This document shows, piece after piece, positions 1 through 7,894 of a stretch of DNA of 64,000 nt; within the stretch, counting starts at the first letter, position 1, and every line of letters starts with the position of its first letter. The notes under the pieces were generated by a model, which was not told the DNA's origin, did not search any database, and saw only the letters and a list, made by a program, of their open reading frames with translations. Position numbers and translations under genes: made by a program. Source of the DNA: Gammaproteobacteria bacterium (GTDB taxonomy: Bacteria; Pseudomonadota; Gammaproteobacteria; Steroidobacterales; Rariloculaceae); the NCBI GenBank assembly GCA_036381015.1, contig DASVDR010000007.1, forward strand, positions 1-64,000, given 5' to 3'.

Positions 1-195
1 CCCCCCGCGATGCTCGGCGCGCCGGCGGCGCGAAGCCTCGGCACCGGCGCCGAGCCGAAGTCGCCGCTCGAGAATACGCGAGCGCGGCGCAAGCGTCATC
101 AGCGCCACGTCACATTACGTGAGCGGCCGCACCACGTACCGGCTCGAGCGCGGGCGCCGCGCGCTCGTGCCCCCTTGCCCGGCGGGCGAACGGCG
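1..195. other. Unassigned window edge
   Basis: The 195 bases lie downstream of the MATE gene. A short minus-strand frame opens with an ATG at 102 and runs off the left edge, but its arginine/alanine-rich translation resembles GC-rich shadow sequence and I recognise nothing in it. No RNA gene or terminator is apparent. Confidence 0.3.
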
Positions 196-1620
196 TCAGC
201 CGTGCTCGGCCAGCCGGGCGCGCCTCGCCTCCCCGAGCTCGAACCGCCCGAAGGTCCTCCGCAGCCAGACGAACGCGACGACGCCGAACAGAACGTGCGC
301 GGCCGCGTTCGCCCAGAAGATCCCGAGGAGGCCCACCGCGCCCGAAAGGATCCACGCGAGCGGGATGTAGGCGACGAAGAGCTTCACGAACGTGAGCGCG
401 GTCGCCGGCAGCGGCATGCCGAGCGCGTTGAAGCACGCGGCGGCGACGAGCATGAACCCGAAGCCGCCGAGCGTCGGCGGGACGATCGCGAGATACGCCG
501 AGGCGGTATCAATGACTTCCGCGCTGTCGTTGAAGAGCGACGCGAGCGGCGCGCCCGTCGGCCACAGAATTGCGGCGGCACCGAGGCCGTACAGGATGCA
601 GAAATTACCGGAAAGGTAGGTCATCCGGCGCACGCGATCGAGCTTGCGCGCCCCGTAATTCTGCCCGACGAACGGGGTCACCGACGACGACACCGCGAAG
701 ATCACGAGCATCACGAGCGACTCGACCCGCGAAGCCACGCCGAATCCGGCCACGGCTCCCGGTCCGAATTTCGCGACGAACGACGTGATGACGCCGACGG
801 TCAGCGGGTTCAGCAAGTTCGTCGCGGTGGCCGGCACGCCGACATGAAACACGCGCTTCCACGAGTCCCACATGCCTCGAGGCAGCAGGTAGCGGGCGCG
901 GATCAGATGCTCGCGCCGATGCAGGATGTACACCGACGCGACGACGGTCGCACCGTTCGCGATCAGCGTCGCGATCGCCGCGCCGCGCAGCTCGAGCCGC
1001 GGAAAACCGAGCAGCCCGAAGATCAGAAGCGGGTCGAGCACGATGTTGAGCAGCGCCGAGAGAGTCAGGATCACGGCCGGCACGCGCGGATCCCCGACGG
1101 AGCGCATCGCGAAGTTGCCGACGAGCGGCAGGATCAGCAGGAAGCCGCCGAAGTAGTAGACCTCCATGTACTCCCTGACGAGGGGCAGCGTGCGGTCGTC
1201 GGCGCCGAGCAGGCGGAAGATCGGATCGAGGCTCGCGAGGCCGACGACCATCACGATGAGGCCGAGCAGCGCGGCGAGCAGCAGCGAGTGCGTCGTGATC
1301 CGTTGGAGCGCGTCGCGGTCGCCGGCGCCGAGCAGCCGCGCGAGAACCGACGAAGCTCCGACGCCGATCCCGAGCCCGACCGCGACCAGCGAGAACGAGA
1401 CGGGGAACGTGAAACCGAGCGCGGCGAGCGGGAGGGTGCCGAGCTGACCGACGAAATAGGTGTCGACGATGCTGTAGGAGCTGACCGCGACGAGCCCGAC
1501 GGCCATCGGGGCGGCGAGATCCCACAGATGGCGGCCGATCGGCCCGCTCACGAGCCGCGGAGCCGAACGAGCGCCGGGCGCAGCCCCCGGAGCGCCGATG
1601 TCCGCGTCGCCTCTAGTCAA
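196..1620 (-). CDS. MATE family efflux transporter
   Basis: Inner-membrane multidrug/toxin extruder of the MATE family, a cation- or proton-coupled antiporter. The 474-residue product has the usual length, about twelve hydrophobic segments, and two similar halves: each begins with a helix of the 'LAAPMAVGLV' / 'VFHVGVPATATNLL' type followed by a conserved polar helix ('VDTYFVGQLG', 'VASRVESLVML'). The longest frame opens with TTG at 1620; a GTG 23 codons later (before 'SGPIGRHLW') is an alternative start with less leader. It is last in a minus-strand run after the TPR and TonB-C genes, 12 bases behind the latter. The substrate cannot be read from sequence. Confidence 0.93.
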   Translation of the reverse strand: MTRGDADIGAPGAAPGARSAPRLVSGPIGRHLWDLAAPMAVGLVAVSSYSIVDTYFVGQLGTLPLAALGFTFPVSFSLVAVGLGIGVGASSVLARLLGAGDRDALQRITTHSLLLAALLGLIVMVVGLASLDPIFRLLGADDRTLPLVREYMEVYYFGGFLLILPLVGNFAMRSVGDPRVPAVILTLSALLNIVLDPLLIFGLLGFPRLELRGAAIATLIANGATVVASVYILHRREHLIRARYLLPRGMWDSWKRVFHVGVPATATNLLNPLTVGVITSFVAKFGPGAVAGFGVASRVESLVMLVIFAVSSSVTPFVGQNYGARKLDRVRRMTYLSGNFCILYGLGAAAILWPTGAPLASLFNDSAEVIDTASAYLAIVPPTLGGFGFMLVAAACFNALGMPLPATALTFVKLFVAYIPLAWILSGAVGLLGIFWANAAAHVLFGVVAFVWLRRTFGRFELGEARRARLAEHG

Positions 1621-1632
1621 CGCGGCGCCCGA

Positions 1633-2310
1633 TCAGCCGACGGCTTGCAGCTCGAACGTGAAGGTCCGGCAGGCGGGCAGCAGGATCTGCTCATCGTTTC
1701 GGCGCTCGTAGCGCGACTTCGAGACTGCCGTGAGCGTCGGTTCGCGGAACACCTCGTCCGATATCTCGACGAGGTGCGGATCGCTGATTTCGCCCCTGCC
1801 GTCGACCAAGAAGCAAGCGACCGCTCGCCCTTCCTTCGCCTCGCGGATAGCCTCCCGAGGGTAGCTCGGGCTGGCCATGATCGCGGGTACGAGAACCGGC
1901 ATCAATCCTTCGGCGCCGGGCGGACGGTCCTCGTAGGCGTCGGCGCCGGACACCGGCGCGCACCACCATCCGCCGAGACGGCCCGGAGCGCTCCACGTTC
2001 CGCCGAGGGTCGGGTGCTCGAGATCGGCCGTGAGCTCGCGATCGTTCGCCGCGTCCTCGATACGCACCCGCGAGCGAGATTCCGTCCAGCCCGAGAGGTC
2101 GCGCCAGACGCCGCGCGTTGCGTCGGCGAGCCATGCGATCGAGGCGGCGCCGTCGGCTTCCGTCCTCAAATAGAACCTCTGGTCGCCGAACGGGCCGTAC
2201 ATCAAGCAGTTCCAGACGCCGATCGGCTCGAGCTCCTCGTCGCCTCGCGAGTGAGCCGGAGCAGCGAGCACCGCGCCGACGAGCAGCGCGGCGCCGGCGA
2301 CGACGTTCAC
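1633..2310 (-). CDS. Exported protein with TonB C-terminal-like domain
   Basis: The 225-residue protein starts at a GTG (2310) and has a signal peptide of about 18 residues. Its last ~85 residues follow the TonB_C pattern: 'SPSYPREAIREAKEGRAVACFLVDGRGEI', then 'DPHLVEIS', 'EPTLTAVSKSRYE'. In TonB this fold transmits energy to outer-membrane receptors, but there is no proline-rich spacer or N-terminal anchor of a classical TonB, so a stand-alone periplasmic role is more likely. Gene order (TPR, this, MATE) and spacings of 17 and 12 bases suggest one transcript. The exact role is unknown. Confidence 0.7.
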   Translation of the reverse strand: MNVVAGAALLVGAVLAAPAHSRGDEELEPIGVWNCLMYGPFGDQRFYLRTEADGAASIAWLADATRGVWRDLSGWTESRSRVRIEDAANDRELTADLEHPTLGGTWSAPGRLGGWWCAPVSGADAYEDRPPGAEGLMPVLVPAIMASPSYPREAIREAKEGRAVACFLVDGRGEISDPHLVEISDEVFREPTLTAVSKSRYERRNDEQILLPACRTFTFELQAVG

Positions 2311-2327
2311 TCTGCCCGGTCGGCCGA

Positions 2328-2810
2328 CTATTGATGATCCTCCATGATGATGCGCGGCCGCAGGCTGCGCTCATTGATCATGCTGCGGATCTGGCGCACT
2401 TGACGCGCGTCCGGAGCAATGTCCGCGGCGACGTCGATGTCGAGCGAGGCCTGCGGGTACATGCCCTTCAGATAGTACGCATACGATCGATTGCTGTACG
2501 CGCGCCAGTTGCGGGAGTTGATCGAGATCGACTCGTCGCAATAGGAGATCGCAGTGTCGGGATCGCCCTTCGCGGCATGCGCGGCGCAAAGGTTCGCGAG
2601 CGCGGCGGCCCGCTCGAACGGCGTGGCCGGGTAGCGCTCGAGCCCGAGGTTCGTGAGACGGATGCCGTCGTCGTAGCGCCCCGCCCGAATCGCGTCGGCG
2701 CCCGCCGACAGCAGCTCGTTGCTTTCCCCCAGGACCGTGCGGCTGTCCGGCTGGGCCCAGCCTCCGGCCGTGATCAGCGCGGCAAGGCTGCTGATGAGCA
2801 TGCGGCCCAT
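2328..2810 (-). CDS. Tetratricopeptide repeat protein
   Basis: A 160-residue protein with a short signal sequence (about 20 residues) and two to three TPR units, visible as 'ADAIRAGRYDDGIRLTNLGLERYP', 'AALANLCAAHAAKGDPDTAISYCDESI' and 'AYSNRSYAYYLKGMYPQASLDIDVA' (each about 34 residues apart). TPRs form a protein-binding scaffold, so it may assist the TonB-C-like protein encoded directly behind it. First gene of the minus-strand run; the 72-base gap to moeA is a divergent promoter region. Confidence 0.75.
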   Translation of the reverse strand: MGRMLISSLAALITAGGWAQPDSRTVLGESNELLSAGADAIRAGRYDDGIRLTNLGLERYPATPFERAAALANLCAAHAAKGDPDTAISYCDESISINSRNWRAYSNRSYAYYLKGMYPQASLDIDVAADIAPDARQVRQIRSMINERSLRPRIIMEDHQ

Positions 2811-2882
2811 GCGATGGTTGCCTCCTGCGGGTCAGTATAGCATCGTGGACCGGGCGCCGATCACGCGCCGGCCCACGTGCAG

Positions 2883-4082
2883 ATGACCGAAACATACGAA
2901 GCCGAACGCCTCATTCTCGAGCGGATGCCGAGCGCCGCGGCGTGCCGCGAGCGGCTCGAGCACTGCGTGGATCGCGTGCTCGCGGAGGACGTCTTCGCCG
3001 AGCGTGACCAGCCGCCGTTCGACCGCGTGACGATGGACGGCATCGCGATCGCGTATCGCGACTGGTCCTCCGGCACGCGCCGCTTCACCGCGGCCGGGAC
3101 GCAGGCAGCCGGGGCGGCGCAGCTGACGCTGCCCGGGCCCGGCCGCTGCATCGAGGTCATGACCGGCGCGATCATGCCGGCCGGATGCGACACCGTGATC
3201 CCCGTCGAGCGCGTCGAGCGCCGCGGCGAAGAAATCGAGGTGCGGCTCGAGGCGGAGGTGACGGAGCGGCAGTTCGTGCACCCGCAGGGCAGCGACCGGC
3301 GCAAAGGCGCGCGCGTCCTCGCGCGGGGAACCCGGATCGGTCCGCCGGAGATGGCCGTGCTCGCGAGCGCGGGCTGCGCGGAGGTCGCCGTCGCGGCGCT
3401 GCCGCGGATCGCCGTGATCTCCACCGGCGACGAGCTCGTCGACGTCGGCGAGCCGCTGGCGCCGCACCAGATCCGCTCGTCCAACGACCGCGCTATAGAA
3501 GCCGCCCTGCTCCGCGAGCGGCTCGCGGTCGTCTCGCGCACCCGCCTGCCGGACGACGAGCGCGCGCTGCTCGACGCGATCCAGCGGCTCCACGCCGAGC
3601 ACGACGCGTTGATCCTTTCGGGCGGCGTCTCGATGGGGCAGTTCGACTACGTGCCCGCCGTGCTCGACCGCCTCGGCGCGACGCTCGTGTTCCACAAGAT
3701 CGAGCAGCGGCCCGGGCGGCCGATGTGGTTCGGCGTGAGCGGCGACGGCAAGCCCGTGTTCGCGCTGCCCGGCAATCCGGTTTCGACCCTCGTCTGCGTC
3801 ACGCGTTACGTGCTGCCGGCGTTGCGTGCGTCGCTCGGGCTCGAGCCCTTCGTCGTGGAGTACGCCGTGCTCACGGCGCCGGTAACGATGCCGGCACGGC
3901 TCACGTATTTCATGCCGGTCGTCGTCGAGTCGACGTCGGATGGTGTGCTGCACGCGACCCCGCGGCCGACGAACACGTCGGGCGACTTCATCACGCTAGC
4001 CGGCACGGCCGGCTTCGTCGAGCTTCCGCACGGCCCACCCGCCTACCCTGAAGGCGCGTCCGCGCGCCTCTACCGCTGGTAA
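2883..4082 (+). CDS. moeA: Molybdopterin molybdotransferase MoeA
   Basis: Inserts molybdate into adenylylated molybdopterin, the last common step of molybdenum cofactor synthesis, in the cytoplasm. The ~399-residue length is right for MoeA. Conserved segments are present in order: 'PPFDRVTMDGIA' (N-terminal domain), 'EVMTGAIMPAGCDTVIPVE', the MoaB-like domain with 'IAVISTGDELV' and 'DALILSGGVSMGQFDYVP', and 'FALPGNPVSTLVC'. ATG 2883 is preferred over the GTG two codons upstream; neither has a clear ribosome site. No other Moco gene is nearby, but the window encodes a molybdoenzyme (NasA) that would need the product. Confidence 0.95.
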   Translation: MTETYEAERLILERMPSAAACRERLEHCVDRVLAEDVFAERDQPPFDRVTMDGIAIAYRDWSSGTRRFTAAGTQAAGAAQLTLPGPGRCIEVMTGAIMPAGCDTVIPVERVERRGEEIEVRLEAEVTERQFVHPQGSDRRKGARVLARGTRIGPPEMAVLASAGCAEVAVAALPRIAVISTGDELVDVGEPLAPHQIRSSNDRAIEAALLRERLAVVSRTRLPDDERALLDAIQRLHAEHDALILSGGVSMGQFDYVPAVLDRLGATLVFHKIEQRPGRPMWFGVSGDGKPVFALPGNPVSTLVCVTRYVLPALRASLGLEPFVVEYAVLTAPVTMPARLTYFMPVVVESTSDGVLHATPRPTNTSGDFITLAGTAGFVELPHGPPAYPEGASARLYRW

Positions 4083-4083
4083 C

Positions 4084-4109
4084 CGAAAAACGTGTCAGAC
4101 ACCATTTTC
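4084..4109. repeat. Palindromic GTGTCAGACAC repeat, single copy
   Basis: An 11-base perfect palindrome (4092-4102) with A-rich left and T-rich right flanks, 2 bases behind the moeA stop codon. Similar palindromes occur in triplets at 16.4 and 29.8 kb. It could form a short hairpin with a U-rich tail, but its loop is only one base. Confidence 0.6.
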
Positions 4110-4112
4110 TCG

Positions 4113-4278
4113 TGTCCCGCAAATGCCTCTACATGATGCTTGACGGGACGCTCGCACACCCACCCCAGCGCTCACTGTGTTCGCGCAAGGGACCCCGGCG
4201 CAGGGACGCGCGCGAGCGAGCCCCCAGGGATGGGTTCACGGCGTTCCCGTCAAGCATCATGTAGAGGTATTTACGGGA
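4113..4278. repeat. Long inverted-repeat element, copy 1
   Basis: Two arms of about 38 bases (4113-4151 and 4241-4278) are near-perfect reverse complements, starting with TCCCGCAAAT and including CTACATGATGCTTGACGGGA. The middle contains a GCGAGCGAGCC-like block and the phrase 'AGGGATGGGTTCACGGCG'. A shorter relative lies at 17977-18100 and a half copy at 62606. It occupies the gap between convergent moeA and the DUF3570 gene and encodes no protein. Confidence 0.8.
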
Positions 4279-4281
4279 GGG

Positions 4282-5475
4282 CTAGAACCAGAACGACATG
4301 AAGATCTGCACGACGTTCGCGTCGAACTCGTACAGCGGCTCCTGGCCGGGCGGGGCGCCGACCGAGGTCAGGTCCCGGAAATCCTCGTACTCGAACACGA
4401 TGTGGTCGTACGCGAGGTTCAGGCTGCCGCGGTCGACGAATTTCCAGCCGCCGCGCATGATGTCGTAAGCCACGCCGAGGCGAATCGTGCGGCTCTGGAA
4501 CGTGCTGAGCTCCTTGTCGCGCGCGATGAAGTTCTGGAAGTTCGAGCGCGGAAAGAGATCGCTGTAGAACTCGGCCGCGGTCTGCGAGTAAAACCGGAGC
4601 TTCGTCTCGAACAGCCAGCCGCCGTCGAGCGGCTGCGTGTAGCCGAGCTCGAAGGTATCGGCCTCGATGTCCCACGTGTCGGCATACGAGCGGTACTCGC
4701 CGTGGATCGCCGCGCGGAACGGCAAGTGATAACGGAACCGAACCGCGCCGGCGTCGCTCGTGCGCGTGCGCGGATAGACTTCCGGCTCGTAGCTGTAGCC
4801 GACGGGGCTCTCCTCGTCGATGAAACGCACCGACCGGTAGGGGTTGTTCAGGAAGCCTTCGTCGGTGATCGTCTCGAACGAGAAGCCCATCAGGAGATTG
4901 CGCGTCAGGATCTGCGAGAGCCCGAGCCGGTACTGCTGCCGCTGCACCGTATCGCTGAAATCCGGGTCGCCGCGCCGCCCCACCTCGTCGTTGCCGAGCG
5001 AGTAGCCGAGTGACAACGTCGTCAGGTCGCCGAAGAAATCCTGGCTGAGGCCGACGCTGAACGTCTCGGCCGAGTAGTCGTTCTCCTCGCTCGTCGTGAA
5101 GCCCAAGTTCATCAGCCAGCGGTCGTGGAGATAGTCGACGCCGACCGAGTACTGCGTACGCTGCTCGCTGTACGGGCTTGCCGTCGTCACCACGTCGATC
5201 GACGCGCTGCTGACCTTGTCGACGTAGTAGTTCGCGGACGCCGAGAACTTGCTCGCGAACTGCTTGCGGACGAGCAGCGACGGACCTTGAATCGTGACGC
5301 CGCCGCCGTCGTAGGAGTGGTAGAGCACGTCCGCGCGGTCCTCGGGCAGAACGCCGGCCGTCGCGCTCGGCGCGCGGACGAGCGCCGCTAACGCCGCGAG
5401 CGCGGCGAGCGCGAGCATCGCCGCACGGAATCCGCGCTCGCCGCCCGGCCGTCCCCGGGCGTCAGTTGCAGCCAC
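4282..5475 (-). CDS. DUF3570 outer-membrane beta-barrel protein
   Basis: A 397-residue exported protein with a GTG start, a signal peptide of about 40 residues and an all-beta body rich in alternating aromatic residues, ending in the outer-membrane signature 'VQIFMSFWF'. The opening 'LPEDRADVLYHSYDGGGVTIQGPS' is typical of the DUF3570 family as I know it. Its start overlaps the end of the DUF4266 gene by 14 bases. Families DUF3570, DUF4266 and TlpA-like thioredoxins recur together, so these three probably act as one unit that exports and folds a cysteine-containing surface component; the function is not established. Confidence 0.85.
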   Translation of the reverse strand: MAATDARGRPGGERGFRAAMLALAALAALAALVRAPSATAGVLPEDRADVLYHSYDGGGVTIQGPSLLVRKQFASKFSASANYYVDKVSSASIDVVTTASPYSEQRTQYSVGVDYLHDRWLMNLGFTTSEENDYSAETFSVGLSQDFFGDLTTLSLGYSLGNDEVGRRGDPDFSDTVQRQQYRLGLSQILTRNLLMGFSFETITDEGFLNNPYRSVRFIDEESPVGYSYEPEVYPRTRTSDAGAVRFRYHLPFRAAIHGEYRSYADTWDIEADTFELGYTQPLDGGWLFETKLRFYSQTAAEFYSDLFPRSNFQNFIARDKELSTFQSRTIRLGVAYDIMRGGWKFVDRGSLNLAYDHIVFEYEDFRDLTSVGAPPGQEPLYEFDANVVQIFMSFWF

Positions 5476-5785
5476 ACCCGCCTCCGGCGCTTCCGGTCGC
5501 GCCCCGCGCGCCCTCGCGCGCCTCGTATACGTGGTGGATGTAGGCCGACGAGACCGGATCCCGGTCCCACGACATGATCGGGTCGGCGAGGCGATCCCGC
5601 TCGTAAGGCTTGACCCACGGCTCGACGCTGCAGCCGGCTGCGCTCAGCAGGCCGACGGCCAGGGCGAGCGACACGGCGTGCCTCACCGCGCGGCGCAGAC
5701 CGAAGCGCCCCGCCGGCCGGCATTCCGCCGCCCTCTTCGCCGCCGCCCGGCGCGCGTCAGCTCCCGCGGTGTCGATCACCGTCAT
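5462..5785 (-). CDS. DUF4266 small lipoprotein
   Basis: A 107-residue protein with a long N-terminal region and a lipobox 'LLSAAGC' (cysteine near residue 52). The mature part has the DUF4266 pattern 'WVKPYERDRLADPIMSW' and 'HHVYEAREGARGATGSAGGGCGCN', ending in a glycine/cysteine tail. The C-terminal Cys-Gly-Cys and the neighbouring thioredoxin-like gene hint at thiol or metal chemistry at the outer membrane. ATG at 5785 is used; an internal start closer to the lipobox is possible because the leader is unusually long. Confidence 0.8.
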   Translation of the reverse strand: MTVIDTAGADARRAAAKRAAECRPAGRFGLRRAVRHAVSLALAVGLLSAAGCSVEPWVKPYERDRLADPIMSWDRDPVSSAYIHHVYEAREGARGATGSAGGGCGCN

Positions 5786-5831
5786 GAAACGCCCCCCGTT
5801 CTATCGATTCTTGCCTCGATTCTTCACGGCG

Positions 5832-6323
5832 TCATTCACGCAGCAGCGCGCGAATCTCCGCCTGATAATCGTTCTCGTAGCCGGGCTGATAGCCGTGATG
5901 GATGAAGCGCAGGTTGCCCTTGCGATCGATCATCACGGTGCTCGGCATGGCGATCACGCCGTAAAGCTCGCTGACCTCGTTAGCCGGGTCATAGAGGATG
6001 TCGAAGCTCACCGGCGTCTCCTCGAGGAACGCCTCGACGCCGCGGGAGTCTTCCTCGACGTTGACCCCGAGGAGCGTGAAGCCGAGGTCGTGGTAGCGCT
6101 GGTGCAGGGCCTCGAGGTGCGGCATCTCCTGCCGGCAGGGTCCGCACCACGTCGCCCAGAAGTTGATCATCACCACCTGTCCCTTCAGGTCGGAGAGCGA
6201 GATCGTCTCTCCGCTGCGCGACCGGAGCGTGAAATCGGGTGCGGGACCGGAGAGCTGGTCCGCGGCCACCGCGGCGGTCGCGAGCAGCGCGCTCGAGGCC
6301 AGCAACACAATCGATCTCAGCAT
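5832..6323 (-). CDS. TlpA-family thiol-disulfide oxidoreductase
   Basis: Periplasmic thioredoxin-fold protein of about 163 residues. The active site is 'FWATWCGPCRQEMPHL' (CGPC), followed by the cis-proline segment 'GVIAMPSTVMIDRKG'. ATG 6323 is chosen because GGAGGGG lies just upstream and it starts a clean signal peptide ('MLRSIVLLASSALLATAAVA'); an upstream frame extension lacks both. Such proteins reduce disulfides in exported proteins, for example before haem attachment. It heads the run TlpA, DUF4266, DUF3570 and probably serves those partners. Confidence 0.9.
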   Translation of the reverse strand: MLRSIVLLASSALLATAAVAADQLSGPAPDFTLRSRSGETISLSDLKGQVVMINFWATWCGPCRQEMPHLEALHQRYHDLGFTLLGVNVEEDSRGVEAFLEETPVSFDILYDPANEVSELYGVIAMPSTVMIDRKGNLRFIHHGYQPGYENDYQAEIRALLRE

Positions 6324-6435
6324 GGCTACCCCTCCATGGCGGACACGAGGAACGCGAGCGGCGGAAGGCCGGCCCGCGCTGAGGCGGCTGCACACCCGCA
6401 GCTCATGTCGTTCATGTCCGGCATCGTCGACGTCG

Positions 6436-7092
6436 TCAAAAGAAGAACGTCACGCCCACGTGGCATTCGAGGTTGTGCGAGGTCTTCTCTTGACCTAGCA
6501 GGTCGATGTCGAAGACGTGGTCGCGTACGTCCGCATGCACGGCCAGCCAATCGAGCGGCAACAGCCGTAGCCCCATTCCGACGTTCATCGTGAAACGGTC
6601 GTCGCCCGCGAAGGAGGTCTTGCCCACGCCTCCGATTAAGTAAAGCGACGTGTTCAACGCCCTATTACGCCCGATGAAGCTTTCGCCGGGCAAAATGTTG
6701 TAGCCCAGCGACACGTTATAGTAGGAATATTCGCGTTCCTCGTCTGTGAGCAGCTGCGCAGCTCCGCTCAATCGCTCGAAGCTCGTCTCCTCCGTCTTCG
6801 TGTCGCCTCCCGCGAGCTCGACGAAGAAGCCGGGCGTGATGTGATACGCGAAGCGCGCGCCGACCACGGTGTTCACGCCGAAGTCCTCGACGCTGAGCTG
6901 GCCCGCGAACACGCCGATTTCGAAGTCCTCGGTGTCGATGTCCGCCGGCTCGATCGTGCGCCGCTCGACGTCGGGCTCGATGACGGGCGGCGTATCCGCG
7001 TCCGCCGTCTCCACGAGACGGTGCCGCCCGCAGCCGGTCAGCGCGAGGCTCAATACCGGCATCAGAAGAAGAACGAGAACCCTGCCTTCCAT
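6436..7092 (-). CDS. Outer-membrane beta-barrel lipoprotein
   Basis: A 218-residue product from ATG 7092, with lipobox 'LSLALTGC' (cysteine near 20), a short acidic linker and an 8-strand-sized barrel ending 'NLECHVGVTFFF', a classic C-terminal aromatic signal. It resembles the small 'outer membrane beta-barrel domain' family often found next to SH3-containing barrels. Its start lies inside the last 31 bases of the SH3-barrel gene in another frame, so the two are translationally linked. They were probably duplicated from a common barrel: both end in similar strands and FFF. Confidence 0.75.
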   Translation of the reverse strand: MEGRVLVLLLMPVLSLALTGCGRHRLVETADADTPPVIEPDVERRTIEPADIDTEDFEIGVFAGQLSVEDFGVNTVVGARFAYHITPGFFVELAGGDTKTEETSFERLSGAAQLLTDEEREYSYYNVSLGYNILPGESFIGRNRALNTSLYLIGGVGKTSFAGDDRFTMNVGMGLRLLPLDWLAVHADVRDHVFDIDLLGQEKTSHNLECHVGVTFFF

Positions 7093-7868
7093 TCTCTGAT
7101 TTCCTCGTTGTCGTTCCGGCTGGTGAACACGACGTAAGTCTTGTACTCGGCGCGCAGCAGGAAGCGGCCCGTGAGATACGTGCGCAGACCCGCGCCCGCG
7201 TGAGCGGCGGAATCGGTGCGGTCGGTGGTCGCGACGAGCGTCGCCTTCGGCTCCGTCTTCACGGCGCCCGCGCCGAGCGTCAGATACGGCGAGAAGCGGC
7301 GGTTCGGATACAGCATGTGGACGATGTTGACGCTCGCGAGCTTGCTGTCCGAAAAGCGCCCGAGCGCCTGCGACAGCCAGAGCTCGACCGACAGGTTTTC
7401 CGTGAAGCTGAACGCCCCGTAGACCGAGATCACGTTCGCGCCGCCGAAATCGCCGTAGAGCGCGCCCGCCTCCCAGCGCCGCTCCGCGTAATCGCCGAGC
7501 TCGAGACCGGGCACGTCGAACCGCTCGCCGTCCACACCGAGCGTGCGTTGGAGCTGCTCGAGCGCGACCCATCCCTCCTCGCCGCGAGGCACGCGCACCT
7601 GGAACCAATCCGTGCGCCGCCTCAAGATCTCGACCGTCTCGCCGCGCTCTGCGACGTAGAAGACCGGGTAGCCGGGTGCGGGGCCCGTGTGGAGCTCGAG
7701 GAACGGATCCTGAACCACGACCTCGTAGACGTCCGCGCCGTGTGCCGACCACGACGCGAGCGCGCCCGCGAGCGCGACGGCGGCCTCGACGAGCCTCGAT
7801 GCACGGCGCACCGGCGCATTGCGGCCCGGCCAGTCCGGGCGAGGCTCTCCGGCGGCTCCGTCCCCCAT
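7062..7868 (-). CDS. SH3-domain outer-membrane beta-barrel protein
   Basis: The 268-residue protein starts at ATG 7868, close behind the propeller lipoprotein gene. After a signal sequence it has a bacterial SH3 domain (about residues 45-105: 'VVQDPFLELHTGPAPGYPVF', 'GETVEILRRRTDWFQVRV', 'GEEGWVALEQL'), then a beta-barrel ending 'EWKAGFSFFF'. SH3b domains commonly bind peptidoglycan or peptides, so this likely tethers the barrel to the wall. It sits between the HzsA-related lipoprotein and a second barrel, all minus strand with short gaps or overlap. Confidence 0.75.
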   Translation of the reverse strand: MGDGAAGEPRPDWPGRNAPVRRASRLVEAAVALAGALASWSAHGADVYEVVVQDPFLELHTGPAPGYPVFYVAERGETVEILRRRTDWFQVRVPRGEEGWVALEQLQRTLGVDGERFDVPGLELGDYAERRWEAGALYGDFGGANVISVYGAFSFTENLSVELWLSQALGRFSDSKLASVNIVHMLYPNRRFSPYLTLGAGAVKTEPKATLVATTDRTDSAAHAGAGLRTYLTGRFLLRAEYKTYVVFTSRNDNEEIREWKAGFSFFF

Positions 7869-7894
7869 GCTGCCGGGTCGGCGGTTACGTGCCA

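Noticed and set aside
10-2334. A 774-codon plus-strand frame at the left edge
   Set aside because: It is antisense to MATE and the TonB-C gene, rich in Arg/Glu/Asp/Ala without hydrophobic core, as expected for a shadow in GC-rich DNA.
2811-2882. Molybdenum-cofactor riboswitch before moeA
   Set aside because: Only 72 bases separate the divergent genes, too short, and no conserved aptamer blocks are visible.
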